64,000 bases of DNA, from contig NC_063168.1 in the NCBI RefSeq assembly GCF_023159225.1, positions 62,537,398-62,601,397 on the forward strand, given 5' to 3'. The position numbers and the translations under genes are program-made. This DNA is from Perognathus longimembris pacificus (lineage: Eukaryota; Chordata; Mammalia; Rodentia; Heteromyidae). Shown here piece after piece: positions 48,624 to 60,643 of this stretch; the first letter of the stretch is position 1; each line of letters starts with the position of its first letter. Below the pieces are notes generated by a model, which was not told where the DNA came from, searched no databases, and saw only the letters and a program-made list of their open reading frames with translations.

Positions 48624-48765
48624 TTTGCCAGTCCTAGGGTGTTTGAACTCATCAGGGTCTGGGCACTGTCCCTGAGCTTTTTCACTCAAAGCTAGCATCA
48701 TACTCTTTTGAACTACAGTTCAACTTCCAGTTTTCTGGTGGTTAATTAGAGGTAAGAGTCTCATG
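48624..48765 (-). repeat. B1-headed SINE, right-half part
   Basis: 'cctgagctttttcactcaaa' marks the right half. The head is displaced by the next, forward copy. Confidence 0.65.
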
Positions 48766-48985
48766 GAAGTCGAGTGCTGGGGGCCTGTAATCTTAGCTAC
48801 TCAGGAGGCTGAGATCTGAGGATCATGGTTTGAAGCCAGTCTGGGCAGAAAAGTCCTCCTGAGACTTTTATTTCCAATTAACCATTCAAAAACTGGGAAT
48901 GGCACTGTGGCTCAAGTGTCTACGCACTAGCCTTGAGCACAAAGAGGCTCGGGGACAGCACATAGGCCCTGAGTTCAAGCCCCAC
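48766..48985 (+). repeat. B1-headed chimeric SINE nested in a reverse copy
   Basis: A forward copy interrupting a reverse one: 48624-48765 and 49010-49112 together form one reverse SINE. 'agagtctcatgga' and 'agggtctcatgga' on either side look like the target-site duplication. Confidence 0.8.
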
Positions 48986-49009
48986 AACTGGTGGGGGGCG
49001 GGGAGGAAG

Positions 49010-49112
49010 GGTCTCATGGACTTTCCTGCCCAGGCTGGCTTTGAACTACGAGCCTCAGATCTCAGCCTCCTGAGTAGCTAGGATTACAGGTGTGAGCCAC
49101 CAGTACCTGGCA
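49010..49112 (-). repeat. B1 head of the interrupted SINE
   Basis: It continues 48624-48765 after the nested forward copy and ends 'aggattacaggtgtgagcca'. Confidence 0.75.
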
Positions 49113-49654
49113 ATGTGACACCTTTTTATGAAGCTTAAATTGATTTTGTGGAGGAGGCCAAGATATCTTCCATCTTGATGTCTGGTGCTGGAGGTAATGT
49201 TAAGAAATCTATGATAAAATGAACTTTGGCAAAATACCTCCAGGTCCACAATAAGAAGTTTAGTGAATAGAGGAAATGGAAACATCTGGAAACCAGCTCT
49301 TCTGCTTTGTCCCCAGGGAGGAACATCCTAGCTGCATCAGCCCTGCCTCCTGGAGAGGCAGTCAGGGCCTGGGAAAGTGATCCTTCAAAGAAAACTAGAG
49401 GCCCCCATAGCTCCCCAATGAAAGATGAATTCTGTTTATACAAGCATTTTACTTGATATGCAAATGTGCCTGTGAGGATTAAGCCAGTGAGTCATTGAGA
49501 AAAGAATGAATTACTTCGGTGGGAATTACTTCAGCCACACAAAGTGCTCTACACAGGGCTGGTGGGAGGCAAGAGACGCCCAGCCAAGGAGGAGGAAGGG
49601 GCACCTATTTGAGCTCTAAGACCGTCATGGGTATCAGGGAATATTCATGGGAAT

Positions 49655-49738
49655 GAACACTGTTTCTATCCCCATTTTACAGATGAGAAAACGGAGGCAT
49701 TAACAGATTAAGTTACTTGGCTAGAACTGCACAGTTCT
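49655..49738 (+). repeat. MIR SINE relic
   Basis: It carries the MIR core 'cattttacagatgagaaaac' and 'ttaagttacttggctagaac'. Confidence 0.8.
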
Positions 49739-49744
49739 TTCTTG

Positions 49745-49978
49745 GTGGTGGTGGTCGTGGGGCTTAACTCTGGGACTCAGCACCATCCTGGAGCTCTTTT
49801 TGCCCAAGGCTAGCACTCTACCACTTTGACAGCACCATTTCTCCATTATCTGGTGGTTAATTGGAGGTAACAGTCTTGCAAAATTTCCTGCCCAGGCTGG
49901 CTTTGAACCGTGATCCTCAGAACTCAGCCTCCTGGGTAGTTAGTTTTACGAGTGTAAGCCACCAGTGCCCATCTTGCA
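49745..49978 (-). repeat. B1-headed chimeric SINE
   Basis: A reverse copy inserted directly after the MIR core. 'tgcacagttct' occurs on both sides (about 49727 and 49976), a likely target-site duplication. Confidence 0.82.
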
Positions 49979-50015
49979 CAGTTCTAATAATCAACAGATT
50001 AAAAAAAATAAATCT

Positions 50016-50262
50016 AAGCCAGGCACCAGCGGTTCATACATGTAATTCTAGCTACTCAGGAGGCCGAGATCTGAGGATCATGATTCAAAGCCAGCCTGGG
50101 CAACAAAGTCCATGAGACTTTTATTTCTAATAAACTACCCAAAATATCAGAAATGGATAGGTGGCTCAAGGTGGTAGGGCACTACCCTTGAGCAAAAAAG
50201 TTCAGGAGAGGCAGTGCCCAGGATCTAAGTTCAAGCCTCAGGACTGGCAAAAAAGAAAAAGG
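50016..50262 (+). repeat. B1-headed chimeric SINE
   Basis: A full forward copy with both halves and an A-rich tail. Confidence 0.82.
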
Positions 50263-51562
50263 AAAAAAAGATTACATAGTCACAGAGCTCGAAAAACTCA
50301 AGACATGTATGTTAGGAGAGGAATAAGAGGGTAGTGCCTTTCAGACAGAGAAATGTCCAAGTCTCTGGGGAATCTTGTTAAAATGCGATTCCATTACAGC
50401 AGCTCAGGGTGGAGGCTGGCCATGTTGAATCAAGCCAGCAGCCACACTTGGAGTCTGGGTCATGTCTGCAATCTGGCCTGTATATTTGGGCTCAAGTTCA
50501 AGACAGGCTTTGGGCTGAAACCCATGCTCAAACAGTAAGGCCCACAGTACGTTACTTAACCTGGATCTGTGCGTCTTCATAAACATATTTAAGCTGATAA
50601 CCCTTCCCACCCAAGGGACCAGCGGAGACAATGCATCCAGCAGCAGCTTCCTCTTCCTTTCCCAATGCTGAATTAAAGACAGGGGACCAGGCTGGGGCCT
50701 GACTGAAGCCAGCTTTAGCAGGCTGGGGGAGTCTAGGTTTTGTGGGGATTAGCAGGGAGCCATCACCCCGAGCAGTGGGCGGCAGTGATGATCCACTCAG
50801 AGGAGGCATACAACACGGTTCGGAAGCCAGAACTGCGAGCAGAAGGCAAGCCTGCAGCCCAAAGCCAAAGCTGACGGAGACAGGTCCAAGACAGGAGAGG
50901 GAGGGCAGCATCAAGCAGGACTTCTGCTGCCACAAAGGAGCAGGCGGAAGACAGGAGAGAGAGTGGATTTTCCAGGGGACCCTCCCACAGAGTTTAGCAG
51001 CCCTGAGGAAGACGATGGCTGAAACCACAGAGGGCCTCACCTGCCTGGGACCTCTGGGCTAGGGGACAGGAACTGGGAGGGGTACAAAGGCTTGCAAAGA
51101 TGGCTTTCCTTCCCCTCAGCCACTTCCTACTGTCTCTCATCTCCCTCATTTCTCTGCCGCGTGCCTAAGGTCCTCCAAGTTGGGACACTGCTATCATCAG
51201 ATGACAACACTGCGCTCAAAAATATCTCTCATTAGCATTCCTCTGAATATCTAGATCTCTTCCGGTCTGGATGATTGAACTAATTCACAGGCTGCTGGGA
51301 GCCGTCTTCCACAGAGTATGTGGACTTTTTTTTTTTTTTAAAGTAAAGCCAAGGAAAATATTCCCTAGCAGAAGAACTTTCAAGACCTTTGCATATCTGG
51401 GTGTTTTTCTGAGGAACCAAGCACATGTGTCTGCAAATGGTTAACTCTCCAGTTTTGGGTTGTTTACTTGCTTGTTTTTAACTCTTTCTAAGTCAAGCTT
51501 TGAGGAAAAAAATTTGAGAAAAAAATTAATAGCCCAGTTTAGGGGGGGAAAGTACAGAAAAA

Positions 51563-51607
<45 letters not shown>

Positions 51608-51625
51608 GAGAGAGAGAGAGAGAGA
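51563..51625. repeat. (TG)n(AG)n compound microsatellite
   Basis: TG repeat then AG repeat, adjoining a reverse SINE tail. Confidence 0.95.
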
Positions 51626-51635
51626 ATGCACTTGT

Positions 51636-51845
51636 ACACATGCTGGTACCGGGGCTTAATCTTAGGGCCTTGTCTTTTCACTTGGCTTTTTCTACTCAAG
51701 GCTGGCACTCTACTACTGATTATGCCTCCAGCTGGTTTGGAGCTAACAATCTCTTAAGATTAGTCTGCCCAGGCTGGCTTCAAACCATCATCCTCAGATT
51801 TCAGCTTCCTGAGTAGCTAGGATTACAGGCGTGAACTCCAGCTAA
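51636..51845 (-). repeat. B1-headed chimeric SINE
   Basis: A reverse copy from 'ctggtaccggggcttaatct' to 'aggattacaggcgtgaactc'. Confidence 0.76.
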
Positions 51846-51867
51846 AACATTTTCGCATCCATTTCAT

Positions 51868-51970
51868 GCCAGTACTGGGGCTTGAACTCAGGAACCCTGC
51901 TCTTACTTGTCTTTTTCACTCAGAGCTGGCACTGTACCACTTGAGCTATATTTCTACTTCCAAAATTTTT
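51868..51970 (-). repeat. SINE right-half fragment
   Basis: 'tgccagtactggggcttgaa' to 'ccacttgagctatatttcta', reverse-oriented. Confidence 0.65.
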
Positions 51971-53129
51971 TTTAAAGGTTTGTTCACTGTAACTCGTCAC
52001 AGGAATCATAATGAAAGCAGATGGATAACTATATAGTTGACCATATAACTAACTATCCTAATGGAGGAAAGAAACACAAGAAATTGAATCACTGGAGCCA
52101 ACAAATCCAAGACCAGATTACACTTTCCCTTCACCTCTTAGAAAGGGGCCAATCGTACCACTGGAAAGGCTATCTGGAGGGTGGCAGGCTCTGTGTGGCT
52201 AATGCACTTCCTAGATAGGCAGGTAATCAGAGTCCAGGACAGGAGATAAAGTTATCTGAGCCCCTGCTGAGCAGATGCCCAGATCCTGGGAGCCAACATT
52301 GCTCTAAGGGGCCTGGGAAGCCCCTAACACTCAGAGAGTTTCAGTCTGGAGCAGTAAATGCCAAAAAAAAAAAAGCCACAATTCAGACAGAGAAAGCCAA
52401 ATAGAAAACATTACGGTGAAACTGAAAACAGTTTATTGAGATGAGAATTTAAGTAATATGTTTGTACCTATTTCTTTAATCTTGTGTCTGAGGGCATTTA
52501 TTCTTTCTGTTAGTGCTCAGGAGCAGTGGGGTTTGACTCATAGTGCCTATAAAGAATCACTTCATCCTGAGCCATTTAATTCAAAGACTGAAGAGCTGTC
52601 ATAGACCAGGGTCCCCTCTCACTCTCTGGGGACCAAGTTGGCAGATCCAATCAGAGTACACCAAAGGTAAATTTATAAAGAGTTCTACCCTCCCTTCTTG
52701 CTTGGGCTGGGGGGGCCATCGTGACTCCTTGCCAGATCTCTGCTCTTTCGTTCTGAGGAGAGGCAGAGGTGTTGAAAACATCCCTCTGGAAGTGGCCTGG
52801 CTCTGGCTGCCTAACTCCCATACATGCCAGTACTGTTTTCCTCTGGTTCTGCTTGCTGGAGCCTGTGTCCTTGATCCATCTGTCCCCTTGGCCAGACCCG
52901 GACAGACCCAGGGCAATTGGAGGCTTGAATTGAAGTCTCAAAATGGCAAACTTTCAAACTCTATGCCTGCCCACACCCGGGCGATCGGCCAGGCAGACAG
53001 AGGTCTAAGGCCCTCAGATTCCTTCTGTATTCCTCCCTGTCCTTCACCACGACCCAGGGCCCCTTAGGCTGCTCTTAAGTATCTCAAAACACCCCAGGGC
53101 TTACCCCCTGCTCTGGGCTAAGCATTAGG

Positions 53130-53262
53130 CCCAGCACTTTACAATATTTTATATAACACTCACCACATCCCTGTAAGGTATGGACTATACTTTGCATTTT
53201 ACAGACAGAGGCAGAATCAGAGACACTAAATGCCCTGGTCCGAGATCACACAGCATGTACTT
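53130..53262 (+). repeat. MIR SINE relic
   Basis: It contains 'tgcattttacagacagaggc' and 'ccgagatcacacagcatg', matching the MIR core. Confidence 0.75.
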
Positions 53263-53611
53263 TTCTGCCATGAGGCTCTGGCAGTTGTCCCATTACTTGC
53301 CCCCAAATACATCCCCAACCTTTTCTCAAGTTCATTCTGTTCTTTCCTTGGCCACTGCCACCGAGCTGCAAGCCTGGCCACCTGATACTTAGAGCTGTGA
53401 ACCTGGCCATCTGGCCCATCTTCTTGCTTCACTCCATTCTGTGTAGCTCTTGGGCAACTCATGGTCAGGCAGTCTGCAGGGACGGCTCCTGCATTAAAAT
53501 GTCACCCTTCCCATAGTATTCAGCCAGGTGTGCCCACTCAAGGTAGGGGCTGTGGGGCCCTCCACTTCCTCATTGTAGGTAGGCATCTGGCACATTCTGC
53601 TCTCCTGTGCT

Positions 53612-53815
53612 GCAAGGTGCTAGTGGCTCACATCTGTAGTCCTACCTTCTCAGGAGGCTGACATCATAGGATCAGCTGGGACAGAAAGTCTATGAGGCTC
53701 TTAATCTCCAATTAACCAGCAACGATCTGGAAGTGGAGCTGTGGTTCAAGTAGTAGAGCACCAGCCTTGAGCAGAAAAGCCAAGGAAGCATGAAGCCCTG
53801 CATGCAAGCCCTAGT
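53612..53815 (+). repeat. B1-headed chimeric SINE
   Basis: A forward copy whose tail grows into a GGA-rich stretch (53816-53910). Confidence 0.76.
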
Positions 53816-54639
53816 ATGAGGAGAGGAGAGAGGGGAGAGGAGGAGGAAGGAGAGAGGAAAGGGGAAGGGAAGACGGAAGGGAGGGAAGGGGGTAGGGGGA
53901 GTGCTTCCAGTACAGCAAGACCAGAGGGAGAGGCCGGAGGTCTGAAAAGCACAGCCTCGGAGTTGCAGGCCTGGATAAGCCAGCTGACTCGATGGATGAT
54001 CGAGGGCTAGAGAGGAGCCCCAAGAGGCCTGGCAGCTCCTAGCACCTGCTGGCACTCCCTGAAGCTCCACCCCCAGTGCATCCTGGTTGGTGATGGGGGG
54101 ACCCCCTTCCCCTCAGCCAGCTCAACTCTGCATCGTTGGCATAGGGTTACCCTACACACACTCGTAGGGCAGGTTGTTCAGCCTTATTCCAGTGACTCAT
54201 CTTCTCCCTTCCTACCCTCAGCCCCACAGCTCAACTATAAGTCCCACACTGTCTCACATCCTTCCAACCTCGGTACAGTATCCTGAGCCGGGCCGGATGG
54301 GAGAGAGCATGAGGGTGACCTCACCTGGCTTTGATCAGCGTGAGACCCAGGGAAGTCTCCTCTCCCAGCCCCTGATTTCCTTCTAATAAACACCATTCAC
54401 CAGGAAACATGCCTTTCTGCTCAAACCAGTCCATATTTATTTTCTTAGCAGTACAAGCTCCTTGTAAAGACAAGGGCTGGATTGGGTCCTTCCTTTCAAA
54501 GCAAGTGGAATTCTTCTTAAACAATTTACACAAAAGTTTCACCCGGGGCACACAGCACAGATGCCCCTTTGGGATGAATTGGAGGAAATGGAACAAAGCT
54601 CAGAGAGATGGGTGTGTCTGCCTCCATCCAGGCCTCCCA

Positions 54640-54730
54640 GGAGGACCAGACTTGTGTTCCACAAACATTAATTCAGCTCCTGCAGTTTGCCCAGCACATG
54701 CTGAAGTATTTGCATTCTGTCATGGAGGAA
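54640..54730 (+). repeat. L2/MIR-type relic
   Basis: 'cattaattcagctcctgcag...cccagcacatgctgaag' is reminiscent of old 3' ends. Weak. Confidence 0.35.
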
Positions 54731-55805
54731 GCCACCATCTGCTTGCGGACATCGGACCTCTACACACTTGGCGGATGATGTGTCACAATGGCCCAGGAAG
54801 CCTGGGAAACTGAGTCTGAGTCTGCTGAGTCCAGGAAGGCTTCCTGGAAGAGGTGAGACCTGTGTTGGCTCCTTAGGGATGAAAAGAGATGGTAAGTCCT
54901 GGGGACTCTATGATGTGAAAAGTTAACTTTTTTTTTTTTTAAAAGCTTCCTTCTTTTCCCCCTTTTCCCTTGCTTCTAAATGTCAAAAGAATACCCAGCT
55001 CACAGGGACAGATAAAATAGTAAACAAAAAAAAAAATCAACATTACCTAGTCAGGGATCACAAAGTTTGTGTATTCTAGCCTATCTCTGGGTTTCAGCAT
55101 ATGCATAAAACTAGAGATGATGGAAGAGTATTAAAACTTCTTTTCCTCTTTGTTACTGCAAATATTTACCATCTTGCTGAATCATTTTCAAGGCTTCTTT
55201 TTAATGGTTGCTTATTATACCATCTTTTGACCAGACCCTGATATATGTAATCATTCCCTGTTATTTCCAATTTCTTATTCATTACTCGGAGTGAGGCAGC
55301 CATTTGCCCTTGGTAATTAAAGTCGGGAAGAGCCTGGTTTTGCTTTATTGATGATAAGGAAATCAGTGGCACCATGTGGTAGCCCTGATTTGGGGGGGGG
55401 GCAGCACCTGTCACTTGTTGGGGACGGGTTGGGGGGGCAAGATTCTGCATTGAAGAGACCCAAAGGAGAAAGGGGAAAACAAATGTAGGGAAGTAGGCAG
55501 ATCTTCCTGGAAGTGCAATTGCACAATGGCTGAGTTCTCCCTGGGGAGGCAGGCAGAGCAGGGCTGTCAGGAGGCTGAGCTTTCCACGCTCCAGAGCTGC
55601 GAGGTCACCTCCATCCAGGCAATCTTGGTTAATCACATGGCCACCTTAATCAAGGCTGGGAACTTAAAAAGAGAGAAACTGTGTCTGACTGATTCAGTGC
55701 CAGCACTGCAGTTCCTTACTGTAGGCTTTCATAATTTTCAAACAAATAAGATATTAAAAAAATGTTTTCCCATTCCTGACTCACAGTAGCAAAAATTGAT
55801 CCCAA

Positions 55806-56036
55806 GCCAGGTGCTGGTGGCTCACCCCTAAAGTCATAGCTACTCAGGAGGCTGAGATATGAATCTTGGTTCAAAGCCGGCCAGAGCAGGAAAGTCTGAG
55901 CCTCTTCTCTTCCATTAACCACCAAAAGGCTGAATGTAGAGCTGTAGCCCAATGGTAGAGCACCAGCCTTGGAACAACTAAGGGGCAGTGCTCAGACCCT
56001 GAATTCAAACGCCAGTATCTGAGCATGTGAGGGCTC
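55806..56036 (+). repeat. B1-headed chimeric SINE
   Basis: A forward copy whose tail passes into the TG/CA array. Confidence 0.78.
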
Positions 56037-56050
56037 ACGTGTGTGTGTGT

Positions 56051-56085
<35 letters not shown>
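56037..56085. repeat. (TG)n/(CA)n microsatellite
   Basis: (GT) run, then (AC) run: a self-complementary hairpin of about 48 nt. Confidence 0.93.
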
Positions 56086-56087
<2 letters not shown>

Positions 56088-56302
56088 TATCTCAATCAGA
56101 TTCAGACACCAGTGTTTGAAACTGCAGTCCCAGTTCTGGCAGGCTCCACACACTGAGGCACACCTCTAACCATCGTGTGCGTTGGCCTGCACATCTGCAA
56201 AATGGGACCGAGGGGATTTATTCAAAGGGTTGCAAAAGAAACTAATAACATAAACATTCAACTCTTAACATTCATCATCATCAGTGTTGTTATGACGACT
56301 GT

Positions 56303-56303
<1 letters not shown>

Positions 56304-56353
<50 letters not shown>
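56304..56353. repeat. (TG)n microsatellite
   Basis: A pure TG run of about 50 bp. Confidence 0.96.
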
Positions 56354-56355
<2 letters not shown>

Positions 56356-56373
56356 TGTTAAGAAAGCCAAGTT

Positions 56374-56725
56374 CATCTGGACATGGTGATACATGATTGT
56401 AATTCCTGCACTTGGGAGGCTGAGATACAAGCGTGGAGAATTTAACACCTGCTTGGGCTACATAATGAGATCTTGTCTCAAAACACCACCAAATAACAAA
56501 GACAGGTGCAGGTGGCTCACCCCTATAATCCTGGCTACTTAGGAAATTGAGAGCTGAGGATCAGTTTGAAGCCAGCTTGGACAGGAAAGTCCATAAGACT
56601 CTTATTGAAAATTAACCAGTGAAAAGTGGAGCTAGAAGCATGACTTAAGTGAAAGAGTACCAGGCATGAGCAAGCAAGCAAGCAAGCAAGCACCACATCC
56701 TGAGTTCAGGATCTGATACCAGAAA
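56374..56725 (+). repeat. B1 monomer followed by a B1-headed chimeric SINE
   Basis: The first unit is about 56374-56490 and the second about 56500-56725, with an (AAGC)n run at 56671-56690 in the right half. Confidence 0.72.
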
Positions 56726-57289
56726 AAAAAAAGTCTAAATCCAGATGGCAACTGTCACCTCTCAGATGCCAAAGGACAGAGCCCCACAGGAAACGCAAGT
56801 GGTCTGTCATTCTGACAGTAGCAACTAATGTGTGGGCCAGGCTCGAGGCGTTCTTTCATCCAATCTTTACAGAAATTCCCTGAGGCTGATAAAAATCATC
56901 CTTGTTTTTTTCAGAGCGAGCGTGCCAACCCGAGGCTCTTCTGCAGTAATGTTGACTTACAGAAATGAAACACTGGAGATCTCTGCCTACAAATACCTCA
57001 CATTGTTGCTAGGTAAAAAATTAGAAGGGAAAATATATCTAACAGGAACATGGAACACATAATCAGGATCATACAAATTAAATGTTACACACACAGCAGG
57101 TTGCTGAGGAAACGGGATGGGAGGTGTCAGGGAGAAAAATTCTGAACATTATTTAAAAGAGAAGAATTCCATTGTACTGGGAGAAAAAGAAGGCTTTTCG
57201 TAAAGGAAAGGGTGGAAGAAAAACGTATTTCCTAATAGTGTATTATTTTATATGTCTAACTTGAATTAAAAAAAAAAATCTCATGAGAC

Positions 57290-57390
57290 CGGTATTTCCC
57301 CATCCTTCAGATAAGAAAACCAAAGCCCAAGAGTGGGGGGTGGGGTGGGGTGGGGTGATACTTCAATGGCCCAAGATCACACAGGGAACA
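57290..57390 (+). repeat. MIR relic with (GGGGT)n expansion
   Basis: 'cccatccttcagataagaaa' and 'cccaagatcacacaggg' are MIR-like, with a G-rich repeat (57335-57358) between them. Confidence 0.6.
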
Positions 57391-57404
57391 AGAAATGGAA
57401 GTAG

Positions 57405-57543
57405 GGGCTGGGGATATGGCCTAGTGGCAAGAGTGCTTGCCTCGTATACATGAGGCCCTGGGTTCAATTCCCCAGCACCACATATACAGAAAACAGCCAG
57501 AAGTGGCGCTGTGGCTCAAGTGGCAGAGTGCTAGAAAAAAAAA
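57405..57543 (+). repeat. Shortened ID-headed SINE with exact target-site duplication
   Basis: 15-bp flanks aagaaatggaagtag at 57390-57404 and 57544-57558. The right half stops after 'cagagtgctag' and goes straight to poly(A), so about 70 bp are missing. Confidence 0.92.
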
Positions 57544-57692
57544 AAGAAATGGAAGTAGAAACAAATGCCGCTAGGTAGGCCCTCTGACATCAGAGCAATG
57601 GTGTCTAGAAAGATCTGCAGTGAGTATGTATATTAGGCAAAGGTATGAAGGAAGTATGCTCAAGCAGAAAAAAGATGATTCCAACATGGATT

Positions 57693-57886
57693 CTTTTTAT
57701 TTATTTATTTATTATTTTTGCCAGTCCTGGGGCTTGAACTCAGGGCCTGAGCACTGTCCCTGGCTTCTTTTTGCTCAAGACTAGCACTCTGCCACTTGAG
57801 CCACAGCGCCACTTCTAGCTTTTTTTCTATATGTGTGGTGCTGAGGAATTATTGAACCCAGGGCTTCATGTCTATGAGGTGAGCAC
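57693..57886 (-). repeat. 5'-truncated ID-headed dimeric SINE
   Basis: A long T/A-rich tail, the right half and most of the head; the last 30 bp of the head are absent. Flanked by ccaacatggatt at 57681-57692 and 57887-57898. Confidence 0.88.
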
Positions 57887-57898
57887 CCAACATGGATT

Positions 57899-58108
57899 TT
57901 TTTTTTAACGGTTTTACTTGTTTATTGATCAACCTCTCTGCGGTGTTAGGACACTTGAACTCACAGCTTGCGCGCTTGCTAGGCAGGTGCTTGACCCTCT
58001 AGGTATTACCGGAACGGCGAAGGTGGTGCCCTCCTTCCGCTCTTGCGGTCCTGGTGGCGCCGGCCTCCAGCTCCGAACTGCCTGGACACCGAATGCCTGG
58101 GCGGGGGC
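57899..58108 (-). mobile_element. Unidentified polyadenylated retro-insert
   Basis: About 200 bp, CpG-rich, ending on the reverse strand with AATAAA and a poly(A) tail. It lies between the second and third copies of ccaacatggatt (57887-57898, 58109-58120). The part near its tail has a tRNA-like look (cctagcaagcgcgcaagc...gagttcaag). Either an unlisted SINE or a truncated processed pseudogene. Confidence 0.65.
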
Positions 58109-58132
58109 CCAACATGGATTTTTTTGTGTGTG

Positions 58133-58357
58133 TTGATTCTTGGGCTTGAACCTAGGACCTGGGTGCTATCCCTAAAATTTTGTGCTCAAAACTAGCACTC
58201 TACTACTTGATTCATAGCTCCACTTCCAACTTTTTTGGTGGTGAATTGGAGATAAGTCACATGGACTTTCCTGCCCTGACTGGCTTTGAATTTCAATCCT
58301 CAGATCTCAGCCTCCTGAGTAGCTAGGATTACAGGTGTGAGACATGGGCTCCTGGTT
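58133..58357 (-). repeat. B1-headed chimeric SINE
   Basis: A reverse copy, 'gattcttgggcttgaaccta' to 'gattacaggtgtgagacatg'. Confidence 0.78.
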
Positions 58358-59924
58358 CTAGATCATTATTATTATTTTCTATAACTGTTGAAACTCAAAC
58401 CAGCATTGGGGGCAATCTCAATGTCGAGTTCCTTGTGCTGATAAGGAAGCACAGCAAGGAGGTTAACGCTGGGCGATGCTGGATGAGGGTTACAGGAAAC
58501 CTCTGTAATTACCTAGAAATCTGTATTGAAAAGTAAAGTTTATAAAAAGTTGTGTGTAATGCAAACAATAATATTTCCTCTGGACAGAGGTGGGAGCTGG
58601 TAGGGGGCCTGGCCTGGTCAGGGGAGTACAAGAGTATTCTCCCTTTACACCATTATACAAGAGTCCCTCCTCCCTTTCAAGTAACAACCAATGGAGCACT
58701 AAGTTGGCTCCAAATGAGGTGAGGAAGATTTGGGTACACACTGAGCACCTCACAGTGCCAAGGGCTGCCTGTGAGTAGGAAGCATTACCAGGACAGGGGT
58801 GTGGCCATTAGACTCTTAGACTAGATAGCCAGGAAAGACCCAAAGATAAGGGCCTGGAGTGGCCTTGCTTCTCCTGCAAAGTCTCCAGGGAAGGCGTGTG
58901 GTCCTCAGGCTGGGTGGACAAGGTGGACTTTGCAGGATGTGAGCCAGCAGGTGAAGATGAGGGACAGGAGCTGTCTACTTAAGAGAAGCTGTTGGTACTG
59001 GTGTCATCGGGATACACAGCCCCACCCTATCACCAAGGAATGAAAATATCAATAACCTCACATCAAGGAGGTTTGAGAACAGCTATCAGAAACAGCTTGA
59101 TCTAGGAGCAGAGACAGAAACTTCCCAGGAAAAATGCACTGAGAATCTCACTAGAAATCTGGAAGGATGATAATAGAGAGGAGGTTCACAGCACTGGTTT
59201 ATCTGTTCTGTAGGTCCCCACTGAGCCTGGGCAGAGAGCACAGGCAGAGAACCACAGTGATGTCTGCAAACCAAGGCACTCGGAGGGAAACTCAGCCAGC
59301 TGGCTAGAATGTATTCAAATACATAATTGAAGTGCAAGCCTCACTGGCATAATGTTGACGGTGAGGTGACAGCATGGAAGAATTCCCAGTATGGAGTGTT
59401 TAATGAGAAAGTCCTCTTCTTATCTACAGTCTCACCTTCTGTGGTTGGTCAACCCCAGTCTAAAAACATTAAATGGAAAATTCCAGAAATAAAAAATTCA
59501 TGCGTTTGAAAGTACACAGTGCTCTGAGTCTTGTGATGCCCTCTCCTGTGGTCGCACTCTACCCCACCCAGGATGCGAGTCTACCCTGTGCAGTGTCTTC
59601 GCCGTGTGCTCTACCCCCGTATTAGTCACCCAGCACAGAGCTCGGTTCTCACAAGGACTGCCTCGATAACCGCAATGCTTGAGTTTCAGTGACTCTTATT
59701 TTACTAAACAAGGTCCAAAGTGCAAGAGAAGAAAATGTACTATTTTGGTATTAGTTATCATCATCAGTCTCACTACGCCTAATTTATAAAGTTTATCACA
59801 GATATGGATGCACAAGAGAAAGACACTGTCTATATAGGATCCAGTACCCTCAATGGTTTCAGGCACCTAGACTAAGGTATTAGTGGAACTTCTTCACAGC
59901 CATGATGAAAGCGGCTGACCTGAA

Positions 59925-60200
59925 AAACTAAATGGAGGAAGGACTTATTCTGGATCCACAGGGAGGCAGGCAGATCCTCAAGGTGACAGGACCGTGAGGC
60001 AGAGGCTGCTCACCTCATGGCGAACAGGAAGCAGAGAGGCAGAGAGGAGCCCAGGACAAGATGCAGCCTCCAAAGGACCCCCAGCCCCGACCCCTCGGTG
60101 ACCGGCTTCCTCTACTTAGGCTCCACCTCCTGAAGCTTCTAGAACCTCCCAAAATAAGGTACACCAGTTAGGTGGCTCAACCCATGAGAATTTTAGAAGG
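59925..60200 (+). repeat. Possible interspersed repeat, class unsure
   Basis: 'gctgctcacctcatggcgaa' through 'ctccacctcctgaagcttct' resembles a repeat seen often in rodent DNA, but I cannot name its family with confidence. Confidence 0.35.
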
Positions 60201-60320
60201 AACTTCGCTTCTAAACCATAACCATAACTACAGAAATATTTATTGCATAGTAAACCATATCCACAGTTCAACCCAAACTATAAAAATCATAATTAAATTA
60301 CAGAAAAGGAAGCATCTTGA

Positions 60321-60516
60321 GGCTGGGAATATGGCTTAGTGATAGAGTGCTCGCCTCGCATACATGAAGCCCTGAGTTCAATTCCTCAGCACCACATATA
60401 TAGAAAATGGCCAGAAGTGGTGCTGTGGCTCAAGTGGCAGAGTGCTAGCCTTGAGCAAAAAGAAGCCAGGGACAGTGTACAGGCCCTGAGTTCAAGCCCT
60501 AGAACTGGCCAAAAGA
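60321..60516 (+). repeat. ID-headed dimeric SINE
   Basis: A near-consensus forward copy with a short A-rich tail. Confidence 0.9.
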
Positions 60517-60560
60517 AAAGGAAGCAGCTTGACTTGCTAGAGAATCAAATCACCGTGAAT

Positions 60561-60634
<74 letters not shown>

Positions 60635-60638
60635 TATG
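60561..60638. repeat. (TG)n(AG)n compound microsatellite
   Basis: TG to about 60581, then AG to about 60634. Confidence 0.95.
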
Positions 60639-60643
60639 TGTGT

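Noticed and set aside
50552..51040. 162-codon - frame in intron 1
   Set aside because: No domain or conserved motif visible, weak local CpG and no exon phase matching EFR3B.
57950..58108. CpG-rich stretch considered as the EFR3B first exon or promoter
   Set aside because: It is flanked by target-site duplications and has a poly(A) tail on the - strand, so it is a retro-insert; no ATG TAC G plus donor is present.
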